Below, piece by piece: positions 41,649 through 49,280 of a stretch of 64,000 nucleotides of DNA. The DNA lies in NCBI RefSeq assembly GCF_018613875.1, contig NZ_JAGGPJ010000015.1, positions 186,001-250,000 on the forward strand, written 5' to 3'. The notes below the pieces were generated by a model that saw only the letters and a program-made list of their open reading frames with translations, ran no database searches and was not told where the DNA came from. Every line of letters starts with the position of its first letter. The first letter of the stretch is position 1. Source of the stretch: Arthrobacter sp. ISL-28. Lineage in GTDB: Bacteria; Actinomycetota; Actinomycetes; Actinomycetales; Micrococcaceae. The translations under genes and the position numbers were made by a program.

Positions 41649-42254
41649 TCAGTTGACCTGGTTGATGATGGTCTCTGCCACTTCGCGCATGCTCAGGCGG
41701 CGGTCCATGGAGGTCTTCTGGATCCACCGGAAGGCTTCCGGTTCCGTCAGGCCCATCTTGGTGGTCAGAAGGCTCTTGGCGCGCTCTACGAGCTTGCGGG
41801 TCGCGAACTGCTCCTGGAGGTCGGTGACCTCGCTTTCGAGGGCCTTGATCTCCTCGTGGCGGGAGAGTGCGATCTCCAGGGCGGGGATGAGGTCCGCCGG
41901 AGTGAAGGGCTTGACGACGTAGGCCATGGCGCCGGCGTCGCGGGCGCGCTCCACAAGTTCCTTCTGGCTGAAGGCGGTCAGCAGCACCACGGGGGCGATG
42001 CGTGCCTTAACGATCTTCTCGGCCGCGGAGATGCCGTCCATGACGGGCATCTTGACGTCCATCAGGACGAGGTCGGGCTTGAGCTCCTCGGCCAGTTGCA
42101 CGGCCTTCTCGCCGTTGTCGGCCTCGCCAATGACGTCATAGCCCTCGCCGCGGAGGATCTCGATGATGTCCAGGCGGATGAGGGTTTCGTCTTCGGCGAC
42201 AATTACGCGGCGCGCCGGCTGGGACGTGCTGTTTGACTCCGTCGGTTCTGACAC
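41649..42254 (-). CDS. pdtaR: Response regulator with RNA-binding ANTAR domain (PdtaR-like)
   Basis: A 201-residue two-domain regulator. The receiver domain has the acidic pocket AEDE at about 20-23, the phospho-acceptor Asp66 in LVLMDVKMPVMDG and the Lys in YVVKPFTP. From about residue 130 an ANTAR domain follows (KLVERAKSLLTTKMGLTEPEAFRWIQ), which binds paired RNA hairpins to control termination. In Mycobacterium the orthologue is paired with the PdtaS kinase, which is not nearby here. It converges on pyk. Confidence 0.93.
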   Translation of the reverse strand: MSEPTESNSTSQPARRVIVAEDETLIRLDIIEILRGEGYDVIGEADNGEKAVQLAEELKPDLVLMDVKMPVMDGISAAEKIVKARIAPVVLLTAFSQKELVERARDAGAMAYVVKPFTPADLIPALEIALSRHEEIKALESEVTDLQEQFATRKLVERAKSLLTTKMGLTEPEAFRWIQKTSMDRRLSMREVAETIINQVN

Positions 42255-42460
42255 GGGATCTCCTTGAAAAGGTACGGCGGGACTATGACTATCTTAGTTG
42301 GGACCCGCGGCTGTACTTGGATCTGCATGGCTTGTTGCGGCGGCGCTGGCGCGATTCTGGACTTTAGCCTATCTGCATGTAGAGTAATTCCGCGCACTGG
42401 AAGTGGCTGCGTTGCTCACAACACGTTGTGAGCCTACGATTGTTACTCCGTGTACTCCGC

Positions 42461-42542
42461 GCCCGAGTGGCGGAATTGGCAGACGCGCCGCACTCAAAAT
42501 GCGGTATCGAGAGGTGTGTGGGTTCGAGTCCCACCTCGGGCA
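42461..42542 (+). tRNA. tRNA-Leu(CAA)
   Basis: Class II tRNA with acceptor GCCCGAG/CTCGGGC, a variable arm, T-loop GGTTCGAGTC and anticodon loop CTCAAAA, giving anticodon CAA. CCA is not encoded. Its 3' end is the attachment site of the adjoining island, and the tRNA remains complete. Confidence 0.95.
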
Positions 42543-42560
42543 CAGTGTTTCCGCAGGTCA
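42522..42560 (+). other. Left attachment site (attL-like), 39-bp direct repeat
   Basis: This stretch covers the T-arm and acceptor end of tRNA-Leu plus 18 bases of flank. The same 39 bases recur at 53240-53278, and similarity with gaps continues for about 35 bp on the right of each copy, including TGTTGACAAAG. This is the classic mark of tRNA-targeted integration. Confidence 0.85.
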
Positions 42561-42939
42561 GAGGCTTTTTGTCTTTTTGCTGTTGACAAAGCTTGACTTT
42601 TCGGAGGTCGTCATATTGTGGAAGGCGCCGCATCTCTGGCGGTGGGCACTGGATGGCGCAGCGACCCCTGGACAGAGCAACTGAGACGTTTCCTCAAGGA
42701 CTCAACCCGGCTCCCTGCCGCGTGAGAGCTGGAAGTAGGCGGGTCGTGCAGGGTCCGATGGGCCCGTCCATGCTGCGGTCGGCGGCCAATTGCACGCACT
42801 CGGCGCACCGTGCAGTGCTGTTCCTTGACGAGGCGTGAAATCTAGTTCATACCACGCAATCTGGTCAAGGAAACGACGTCGTTAGCCCCTCTCGGAGCGC
42901 CGTTACAGGTAATGCTCTGATGCCCACGATCATTACAGA
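42561..42939. other. Island left flank without a recognisable gene
   Basis: No frame here looks like a conserved protein and no integrase is present where one is often found. It contains TGTTGACA at 42581 and a spaced inverted repeat TTCCTTGAC / GTCAAGGAA around 42821-42873. Confidence 0.5.
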
Positions 42940-43767
42940 GTGGACTTTGTCGAAACCTTGAAGCTGATCGGTGCAATCCTGGCTGCGCTGATTGCCTCCC
43001 GAACCATCGGGGCCGGAGCTAGGAACTGGTATCTGAAGGGCTGGGGAAGCCGCAAGGTGTGGCGGAAGAAGCTGAACCTACTGGCTGTAGGGGCGACAGA
43101 GGAATACGTTGAGAATTTGCTCGGTACTCCCGTATTCAGAAATCTTGAAGGTCCCGAGATCTGGCAGGGCAACGAGGAGGATACGCCGAAGTGGGTGGAT
43201 CATATCTTTTCGACGCCGCACGCTTGGGTCGTGACGCGGCGGGTAAACGATCAGCTTGAGAGCTGGTCAGTCACGGTTACTGATCCGAAGTTTTGGTGGG
43301 ATTTAGAAGACGTCACGTTCGGCAAGGCGAAGGGAAGGCTTGGGCGATCAACCTTCAGCGAACTAGTCGACGCGCCATCAGGTAAGTATGAGTCCGCTGG
43401 CGCTCGGACAGCTGTTTATGCCGAGTCTGCGTACTACGGCAACCCTGGTGCGTATCAAACGTTTATTTTCATGCATAACCAGGAAGGCACTGGAACGTGT
43501 CGGACTAGTGGCAAAGGAGACGTGCGTACGGGCGAGTTTTCTCGCCCTGATGACAAGGGCGACTATTCAGCTCCAGAAGACGAGTCATATCGATCTGAAA
43601 GTGTCGTGAATACGATCATAGTCACGTGGTACAGCAGCAAGATGTTGCACCATGAATGGCAGTCGTGGCCCGTCGCCATTACAGACCAGATGCGGCTCCT
43701 CCATCGCTATCAGAAGAAGCATGGCTGGCGGGGGAAGCGGTCCCTGGGAGACGGCAATGGAAAGTGA
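42940..43767 (+). CDS. Unknown protein with N-terminal membrane segment (TIR operon gene 1)
   Basis: A 275-residue protein that I do not place with confidence. It starts at GTG with a short hydrophobic helix (LIGAILAALIASRTIGAG), then a basic stretch RNWYLKGWGSRKVWRKKLN and a soluble domain rich in Trp and Tyr (GATEEYVENLLGTPVF, YAESAYYGNPGAYQTFIFMHN). The layout suggests a membrane-tethered sensor or effector (inference). GC content is clearly lower than in the core genome. It is the first of four closely spaced genes ending with the TIR protein; the next small frame overlaps its end by 11 bases. Confidence 0.72.
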   Translation: MDFVETLKLIGAILAALIASRTIGAGARNWYLKGWGSRKVWRKKLNLLAVGATEEYVENLLGTPVFRNLEGPEIWQGNEEDTPKWVDHIFSTPHAWVVTRRVNDQLESWSVTVTDPKFWWDLEDVTFGKAKGRLGRSTFSELVDAPSGKYESAGARTAVYAESAYYGNPGAYQTFIFMHNQEGTGTCRTSGKGDVRTGEFSRPDDKGDYSAPEDESYRSESVVNTIIVTWYSSKMLHHEWQSWPVAITDQMRLLHRYQKKHGWRGKRSLGDGNGK

Positions 43768-43957
43768 CGACCTCGATCCCTGTGATGGCGGAGCCACATC
43801 AATCGAACGGCGGGGGAGCGAACCGGTCTGTACCTTCGACCCCGAGACGGGCTTTGCCATTAGTCCGAGCACGGTTGATGAACTGCGTTGGTACACACAC
43901 TTGAGTCGTTCCGATGGTGATGACGAAACCTTGCTACAGTCCAGAAATGACGACTGA
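43757..43957 (+). CDS. Small acidic protein (TIR operon gene 2)
   Basis: A 66-residue acidic frame (MESDDLDPCDGG start, SPSTVDELRWYTHLS middle, DDETLLQSRNDD end). Its ATG overlaps the end of the upstream gene by 11 bases and its TGA overlaps the start of the next gene by 11 bases, filling the only gap in the cluster. That arrangement is strong support for translation, although the sequence is not recognised. Confidence 0.55.
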   Translation: MESDDLDPCDGGATSIERRGSEPVCTFDPETGFAISPSTVDELRWYTHLSRSDGDDETLLQSRNDD

Positions 43958-44675
43958 GCAGACCCTGGATGCGACCAAACTAACTGAATCGTGCCGAGCC
44001 ATCTTCGGTAATGAATCAACATGGATTACAGCCAACGGGTATCCGGGAAGTCTGGCTCTCTGCATCATCGACTCCATCTTCTCCACGGGCTCCCACTACC
44101 AGAGCGTGATCAATGTAATTGATGCCTACTGCGACATCCGAAAAGAGGGAGGCGGCGACCCTCATCGTGACGGTGTCGAAGAACTGTTGGCATCATTCAA
44201 CAAGGTAGGTGGCAGCGCGGGATGGGCTAAGGCTGTAGACAACCACAAGCCCGCTCACACGAAGCCTGGTGCGCTCCTGAAGGCTGAAGTTATCCATCAG
44301 GCAGCACTGGCCTTGAAGGGGCTGGAAGGCGGAGGAATCTTCACGACAGCTGACATGCATGCGGAGTTCGCAAAAGACGCAGAACTTGAGCGGGTCAAGA
44401 GAGCGTGGCTTCATCTTCCGAGCCAACGTTCAGGGGTGACATACAACTACCTGCTCATTCTTGCCGGCTTCCAGTCAGTGAAGCCGGACCGTATGGTTAT
44501 CCGCTTCGTCGCTGAGCATGTAGGGCTCGACGGGAAGAATCTGACGGCCATGGAGACTGCCAACTTGATCAAGCAGGTCGCGGAGCTGTACCCGACACAG
44601 CCGAGAAGGCTAGATCACGTGATTTGGCGTCACGTCTCCGGTCGAGAGGTTTTCCGTGAGGATGACCTCAACTAG
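43947..44675 (+). CDS. HhH-GPD-like protein, family A copy 1 (TIR operon gene 3)
   Basis: A 242-residue helical protein from ATG 43947. It contains LALCIIDSIFSTGSHYQSV, LKAEVIHQAALAL, LPSQRSGVTYNYLLILAGFQ and VKPDRMVIRFVAEHVG, and ends with LDHVIWRHVSGREVF. The pattern of a Gly-turn helix pair, a hydrophobic LLILAG helix and a conserved KPD resembles the HhH-GPD base-excision fold (inference); the usual catalytic Lys is not identified. It is a clear paralogue of 56119-56832, with long shared stretches such as TWITANGYP and LPSQ.SGVT. A nucleic-acid-binding role is plausible. Confidence 0.75.
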   Translation: MTTEQTLDATKLTESCRAIFGNESTWITANGYPGSLALCIIDSIFSTGSHYQSVINVIDAYCDIRKEGGGDPHRDGVEELLASFNKVGGSAGWAKAVDNHKPAHTKPGALLKAEVIHQAALALKGLEGGGIFTTADMHAEFAKDAELERVKRAWLHLPSQRSGVTYNYLLILAGFQSVKPDRMVIRFVAEHVGLDGKNLTAMETANLIKQVAELYPTQPRRLDHVIWRHVSGREVFREDDLN

Positions 44676-44728
44676 CAACCCCCGTTGGTAGCCTTACTGG
44701 GAGTATCACAGCGAGCATGGGGTAGGTC

Positions 44729-45697
44729 TTGAAGGTCTTTATTAGCTGGTCAAAAAACAGCCGCGATGCAGGTAGAGCTGTATCCACCGCCGTAAGTGAA
44801 ATATTTGCTCCCGTTGTGACGACGTTCATCAGCCAGGAAATACGTGCCGGATCACGAGCTTTGGAAGAAATCGACGACGCTCTTGATAATACCGATTTCG
44901 GAATCATATGCCTGACGCGTTCTAACCAAACCGAGCAGTGGATCAACTACGAGGCTGGTGCTCTCTCTCGGCAGGTGGAGAACAAGCGGCAACGTATGGG
45001 CGTTCTCCTTGTTGACTTCGAAAGCGTAGATGAAGTCAACAGTCCAATGAATATCTTTCAGTGCAAGATGGCTACGCTACAAGGTTTCTCCGAGTTGATG
45101 CTATCCCTGAATGAGCTCTCGCCCAATGTTAAAGAAGACACGCTGAGTAAGCGTATCAACCTAGTTTGGCCTGATGTCGAGAAAGAAATTCAAGCAGTAA
45201 AAGAGGCTAAACCGCAGGAAGACCTGCCTGACGTTCCAGTGAAGACTGCTGATGACAAGTTGGACGAACTACTTAGCCTCGTCAAGGTTATTGAGTCGTC
45301 TATTGGGGACGAGGTGTCTGCGAGGAAGGGCCGCGGGAATGCAATCACTTGGGGAGAGTATCTAAGCAAGGCCGATCCTCATGCGCGGAAAGCATTCCTG
45401 TCTCACGCTGCTGGAGATGAGCTTGGAGCTGAGTGGATCACGAACATGCTTGTCTCTAGCCGTGAACGTTCTGCGACTAGAGGAGTCGCCCTTGAGAAAG
45501 TCACCGACAACGTACTCAAGGAGCTTCGGAAGCACACCGAGCTCGGTCGTGTCAGTATCGGCATGGCTGAGGGTGAGTACAGGATCAGGACAGACGCTGA
45601 AGTTCCCATGAATCTTCAAAACCTTGTGATTGCACAGCTAGATCCATTCTACCCGGTTGAGAATATCGTATTTCTCCCCAATTCATTTGGAGATTAG
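44729..45697 (+). CDS. TIR-domain protein (TIR operon gene 4)
   Basis: A 322-residue protein starting at TTG. Residues 1-130 form a TIR domain: MKVFISWSKNSRDAG, ALEEIDDALDNTDFGIICLT, and QWINYEAGALSRQ with Glu75, the position of the NADase glutamate in bacterial TIR proteins. A helical linker follows (about 150-210) and then a C-terminal domain of about 110 residues (RKAFLSHAAGDELGAEW) that I do not recognise. TIR proteins of this kind deplete NAD or make cyclic ADP-ribose signals in defence. It lies 53 bp after the family A gene and closes the operon. Confidence 0.85.
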   Translation: MKVFISWSKNSRDAGRAVSTAVSEIFAPVVTTFISQEIRAGSRALEEIDDALDNTDFGIICLTRSNQTEQWINYEAGALSRQVENKRQRMGVLLVDFESVDEVNSPMNIFQCKMATLQGFSELMLSLNELSPNVKEDTLSKRINLVWPDVEKEIQAVKEAKPQEDLPDVPVKTADDKLDELLSLVKVIESSIGDEVSARKGRGNAITWGEYLSKADPHARKAFLSHAAGDELGAEWITNMLVSSRERSATRGVALEKVTDNVLKELRKHTELGRVSIGMAEGEYRIRTDAEVPMNLQNLVIAQLDPFYPVENIVFLPNSFGD

Positions 45698-45796
45698 GGC
45701 GGCGATTACCGCTAGGATCTCCTGATCTGCGGCCTCCAAAGAAACGCCACTATCCCCAGTCGACTTATTTAGATAAATTAGATTAATCTCTTTCAT
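45683..45796 (-). CDS. Candidate small protein converging on the TIR gene
   Basis: A 37-residue minus-strand frame (MKEINLIYLNKSTGD start, EAADQEILAVIAALIS helix). It overlaps the 3' end of the TIR gene by 15 bases. A second tiny frame of 35 codons overlaps its start on the same strand up to about 45887. No clear ribosome binding site is seen. The region is AT-rich and these may be chance frames. Confidence 0.28.
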   Translation of the reverse strand: MKEINLIYLNKSTGDSGVSLEAADQEILAVIAALISK

Positions 45797-45884
45797 TCGT
45801 AACTATTACATCAATTTTCTCATTGACAATAAATGGCGTTCGCCCATAATCATCGGCAGGTGTGATCGCAATCAGTGATCGCAG

Positions 45885-46124
45885 TTGCACATGAGAGCAG
45901 GTGAATGTTTTGGCCTACGTCAGCAAAAGGAGGTCCGATCTAACGGGCACGAGTCGCCAGCCATCATGAGCCGATCCGTCCTTGCTTGCTGGCTACTGGT
46001 CTTCTCCCTGTTGGCTTATGCCGCTTATCTCGCAATCGCTGGCAGGGTAATCGATGCCATTCTGTACGGACTGTTCGCAGTAGTGTCTCTGCTACTAGCG
46101 AGCGAAAAGGAGGCGTCAGCCTAG
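45885..46124 (+). CDS. Small membrane protein, unknown
   Basis: The longest frame is 79 residues from TTG 45885; ATG 45966 would give a 52-residue protein starting MSRSVLACWLL. Either way two hydrophobic helices are predicted (SVLACWLLVFSLLAYAAYLAI and VIDAILYGLFAVVSLLLAS) with a short charged end. No family is recognised. An AGGAGG at about 45930 fits neither start well. Confidence 0.45.
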   Translation: MHMRAGECFGLRQQKEVRSNGHESPAIMSRSVLACWLLVFSLLAYAAYLAIAGRVIDAILYGLFAVVSLLLASEKEASA

Positions 46125-46131
46125 AACGCAG

Positions 46132-46863
46132 CTAGTCCCTATCGGGCTGTTGCTGTCCTTCATCCGGGGGGATCTTCCCCAGGAGATACTTTGCTCCCTT
46201 GGCAGCCGCCCCACCAGCAGTCGGCCCACTGATACCAACGGCACCAATGACTGCTGCGAGTTCTGCATTGTCCATGCTGATGTTCAGAATGATGCAGGTG
46301 ACATACAGTGTCACGGCTATACGAATGAACCAGATGACCAAGCTACGGTTCTCGGGCGAGAGGCTGACAAGCATAGGTAGCTGTTCGATTGAGTCCGCGA
46401 GTTCAGGGTGCGTATCGAAGAGCTCTGATGCACGATCATCAACATCGGAAGCATCTACTTCTGCCCTAAAGGCGTCGGCTTGTTCGACCAACTCCTGCGT
46501 GTCCATCACTCCAAAGGAAGATGAAACAGCCGACCCAATAGCCGCTAGTGAATCTCCAACCTGAGCGGAACTGTAGAAGTTGCTCATATCGGGAAGTGAG
46601 GCCAGGGCCAGGAGCGGCGCATCGAGGGATGTCTTTGTGTCGATGCCGAGGCGCTCTATGGAACTGATGTAGGCGTCACTGAAGGCACCGACACTAGCGA
46701 GCAGCGATCCGTCCTTGAAGTCCGCAACCTTCTTTGTGTGCTCACCCAGTTGCGCTAGCGCAAGACTAACGCCGTTGATGTCTGGACGAGGCGCCTGCGC
46801 TGACATGGCACCAAACGCCGTGAGAGCTGCGCTGATGTTAGCCAATCGGTCTTTAGGGGTCAT
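46132..46863 (-). CDS. Unknown membrane-associated protein
   Basis: A 243-residue protein with a long helical soluble part (1-165) and a C-terminal hydrophobic hairpin (SLVIWFIRIAVTLYVTCIIL and LAAVIGAVGISGPTAGGAAA), ending in a Pro/Gln/Asp tail. It is the single minus-strand gene between the TIR operon and the family B gene apart from the membrane protein at 47169. A membrane-acting effector is possible, but no family is recognised. Confidence 0.62.
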   Translation of the reverse strand: MTPKDRLANISAALTAFGAMSAQAPRPDINGVSLALAQLGEHTKKVADFKDGSLLASVGAFSDAYISSIERLGIDTKTSLDAPLLALASLPDMSNFYSSAQVGDSLAAIGSAVSSSFGVMDTQELVEQADAFRAEVDASDVDDRASELFDTHPELADSIEQLPMLVSLSPENRSLVIWFIRIAVTLYVTCIILNISMDNAELAAVIGAVGISGPTAGGAAAKGAKYLLGKIPPDEGQQQPDRD

Positions 46864-47054
46864 GGATCAACTCTGCTGATATTGAAATATGCAGTTGCCC
46901 AGTCGACGGGTGAACAAGCGACTATAGCCATCGAGTAACGGGCAACGCTCCTGCAGCGACCGCTTCATGAGCCCGGTAGTTCACCGTTCGCACACCGCAT
47001 AGCTCAATAAGCAGAGCAAGAACAAGTGACTTCTATTGTGGGTGAGCCTGCCAA

Positions 47055-47225
47055 GTGACAGAGGATGAATGGGCAGACCTTGCTCGGCATCTCGTTGAGG
47101 CAGTGAAGGACGACGCGCCTAGTGCCAATATTAGAACGTATAACACGCGCGCCCCGGTGCGCCTACGGCTAGAACATTCCGATGAACCAGGTGAGGATCA
47201 AACCAATAATGGACACGAAGCCTGA
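47055..47225 (+). CDS. Candidate 56-residue protein
   Basis: A GTG-initiated frame coding MTEDEWADLARHLVEAVKD followed by a Arg-rich strand and an acidic end. The first 40 residues read like a real protein start. Its last 57 bases overlap the minus-strand membrane protein gene at 47169. Not recognised. Confidence 0.33.
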   Translation: MTEDEWADLARHLVEAVKDDAPSANIRTYNTRAPVRLRLEHSDEPGEDQTNNGHEA

Positions 47226-47609
47226 GATGAGGATGCCCATAGGGGATACATGCGCATCCTCGGTGAGGGTGACCTTTGACTTGACGACGTCCAGGCCGGT
47301 CCTGACGGCTGGTATCAGCCACACCAGGAAGGCGGTCACTGAGATTACGGCGACGAAGCTGAGCAGCGTCACGATGGCCGACTTTAGATCCACAAGACCA
47401 GTGAAGAACGCAGCAGCCACGACACCGAGAGTGATGATGCCCGTGGACAAAGTGCTGGCGGCGACGCTTTGCCAAAACGTTTCAGATTTGAACCAGCTGC
47501 CAATGATGGTTGCAGGCTTGGGCTTCACATTGCCGGGGTCTTTGGATTCACTTTGTACAGTCACGGGATAAACCGTACCCCATACGAGTCCAACGATAAT
47601 TTCGGTCAA
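47169..47609 (-). CDS. Unknown three-helix membrane protein
   Basis: A 146-residue protein. Three hydrophobic helices are visible: LSTGIITLGVVAAAFFTGL, IVTLLSFVAVISVTAFLVWLIPAV and MGILISGFVSIIGLILTWFIG. The N-terminal 50 residues are soluble, with SWFKSETFWQSVAAS just before the membrane. It is divergent from the family B gene (80 bp away). No family is recognised; small membrane proteins next to defence sensors are often pore formers (inference). Confidence 0.6.
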   Translation of the reverse strand: MTEIIVGLVWGTVYPVTVQSESKDPGNVKPKPATIIGSWFKSETFWQSVAASTLSTGIITLGVVAAAFFTGLVDLKSAIVTLLSFVAVISVTAFLVWLIPAVRTGLDVVKSKVTLTEDAHVSPMGILISGFVSIIGLILTWFIGMF

Positions 47610-47688
47610 GAGGCCGCAGCCCAGGGAAATGTCACGTCCCGTCGTTAGAGTTGTTGAGCACGCTAATTCGCGTTCTTAGGGGGACCCA

Positions 47689-48627
47689 TTGTCAAAAGTT
47701 GAATCGCTTGCTCAGTCAAAGACTGGACTCCGGCATCTTCAACTGATTACCGCTCTTCTCGACTCCGAACACCTCGACGGCAATCGCCAGGTGGGTACGA
47801 GTGCGGTCTATGAGGCTGCCAAGGAAAGAGGCGAGCCTCGGAGCAGCGTGACCGGCGACTTGGGAGCTCTGCAGGATCGCGGATGGCTGTGGTTTGAAGA
47901 AATGAACGCTGGCATCCTGACTGTCGTCCTAAACCAAGAAGGTGTCGACGCGGCGGAAGAGTTTAAAGAAGTGCGGTCCAATCGTAGGCGCCGTAACCAG
48001 GGAGCACGGAGAGCGATCCTGCTCTGGCTTGAAGGCGAGTATCACGAGGGCCGAAACTCACCGAATATCGTTGGTTTTACCATCAGCAAGTACGGCAACT
48101 TCATGGGCGATCCTTATGCCGAGTTCGAAGTAGACGCTGCTACTCGCTGGTGCCGCGAAGAGGGATACCTGGAAGGAACTGCAGCTTTCGGCGGACCAGT
48201 CGTACGTCCACAGATCACCAGTAAGGGACTCGCCTACATAGAAGGTGAAGATAGCACTTCATCCGCGACCGACTCTCGATCTGGCGATATCTATAACATC
48301 AACAATCACGGTGCCTTCAACTGGGCGATGAATAGCCCTAACGCGCAGCTCAACATCTCCATGACCCAGGAGGAGGTCAAGGGTGTGCGCGAAATGCTCG
48401 ATTCCTACCGGGCAATGATTGTTTCAGCTGGTGTGTCTGATGAGGTTGCTGCCGACGCCGAAATCATCGCGGCGGAGATAGAAGACGAGATCAGTTCCGC
48501 AGCGCCGGAGGGTGGAAAGGTGAAAGCCCTGGGAGAGAAACTAGGTGAGCTTGCCGCGACCGGCACTGTGACGGCCATTGTCAATGCACTGAATGCAGTG
48601 ATCCAGCAGGGCATCGCTGGCCTGTAG
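47689..48627 (+). CDS. Winged-helix / Asn-rich motif protein, family B copy 1
   Basis: A 312-residue protein starting at TTG with AGGGGGA eight bases upstream. Residues 1-95 look like a winged helix (GLRHLQLITALLD, RSSVTGDLGALQDRGWLWF). A basic linker RSNRRRRNQGARR and a middle domain follow. Residues 199-224 hold a polar, Asn-rich beta stretch (GDIYNINNHGAFNWAMNSPN) and the rest is a helical domain ending in ATGTVTAIVNALNAVIQQG. The polar stretch resembles RHIM/BASS-type amyloid signalling motifs (inference). Paralogues lie at 57148-58074 and, broken, at 58728-59094. Confidence 0.72.
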   Translation: MSKVESLAQSKTGLRHLQLITALLDSEHLDGNRQVGTSAVYEAAKERGEPRSSVTGDLGALQDRGWLWFEEMNAGILTVVLNQEGVDAAEEFKEVRSNRRRRNQGARRAILLWLEGEYHEGRNSPNIVGFTISKYGNFMGDPYAEFEVDAATRWCREEGYLEGTAAFGGPVVRPQITSKGLAYIEGEDSTSSATDSRSGDIYNINNHGAFNWAMNSPNAQLNISMTQEEVKGVREMLDSYRAMIVSAGVSDEVAADAEIIAAEIEDEISSAAPEGGKVKALGEKLGELAATGTVTAIVNALNAVIQQGIAGL

Positions 48628-48720
48628 CTCCGAATCTTCTCGGCGTACTTGGCCTCTGTCTATGACTCGGGCGGGGTTTGGTCTAGTGCCTTCAGCTTTT
48701 CGTTGACTTGGCACTTTTCC

Positions 48721-49280
48721 GGCTCTTCACGGTTCATGGAGAAGCGAATCCCGGATGAGTGTCATGCCGCCGTCCGGACGGCACTTCTCATGAGAATAAT
48801 CGATTTGTAATTGGCAGGGTTCCGGTAGCCGCGGGCAGTGCGTTTGATGTGTTTGATGCCGGTATTGTTTGCCTCGACCTTGCCGGTGGTGGCGCCGGTG
48901 ACGATGAGGACCTCGATCTCGTTCCACCACCTGCAGACGGTGCGGTAGAGCTTGTTTGTTTCAGGCCGTCCGGACGCCTCCACCAGGGCTTTGAGTTCCT
49001 CTTTCGCCAACGCGGCGTCCGCAAGGGAGCTCGTGCGCAGGAGTATTCGCAGCTGTTCCTTGACCTTCCGGACGGCCTGCAGCTTGCCCGTCGCGTCGTC
49101 AGCTGTGAAGACCTCGGCCAGACGGCGGGCGGCGTTGTCTGTGAGGGTGTCGCCGGCGCGCAGGAGCAGCATCCGGTGCGCCCAGGCCTTGTCGATGGCC
49201 CGTCCCCGGCGGCACTTGACCTGCTGGCACAGGTTCTGCCGGGCCTCGGTCACTGCCTGGTTCGCCAACGAAACCAGGTG
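48721..49280. mobile_element. ISL3-family insertion sequence fragment
   Basis: GGCTCTTCACGGTTCATGG at 48721 looks like an ISL3-type terminal inverted repeat. From there to about 49280 the minus strand codes the C-terminal part of an ISL3 transposase (HLVSLANQAV, RWWNEIEVL, TGKVEANNTGIKHIKRTARGYRNPANYKS). The other IS end and the first catalytic region are missing, so the element is truncated and fused to the HNH gene. A palindrome GCCGTCCGGACGGC lies at 48769. Confidence 0.7.
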
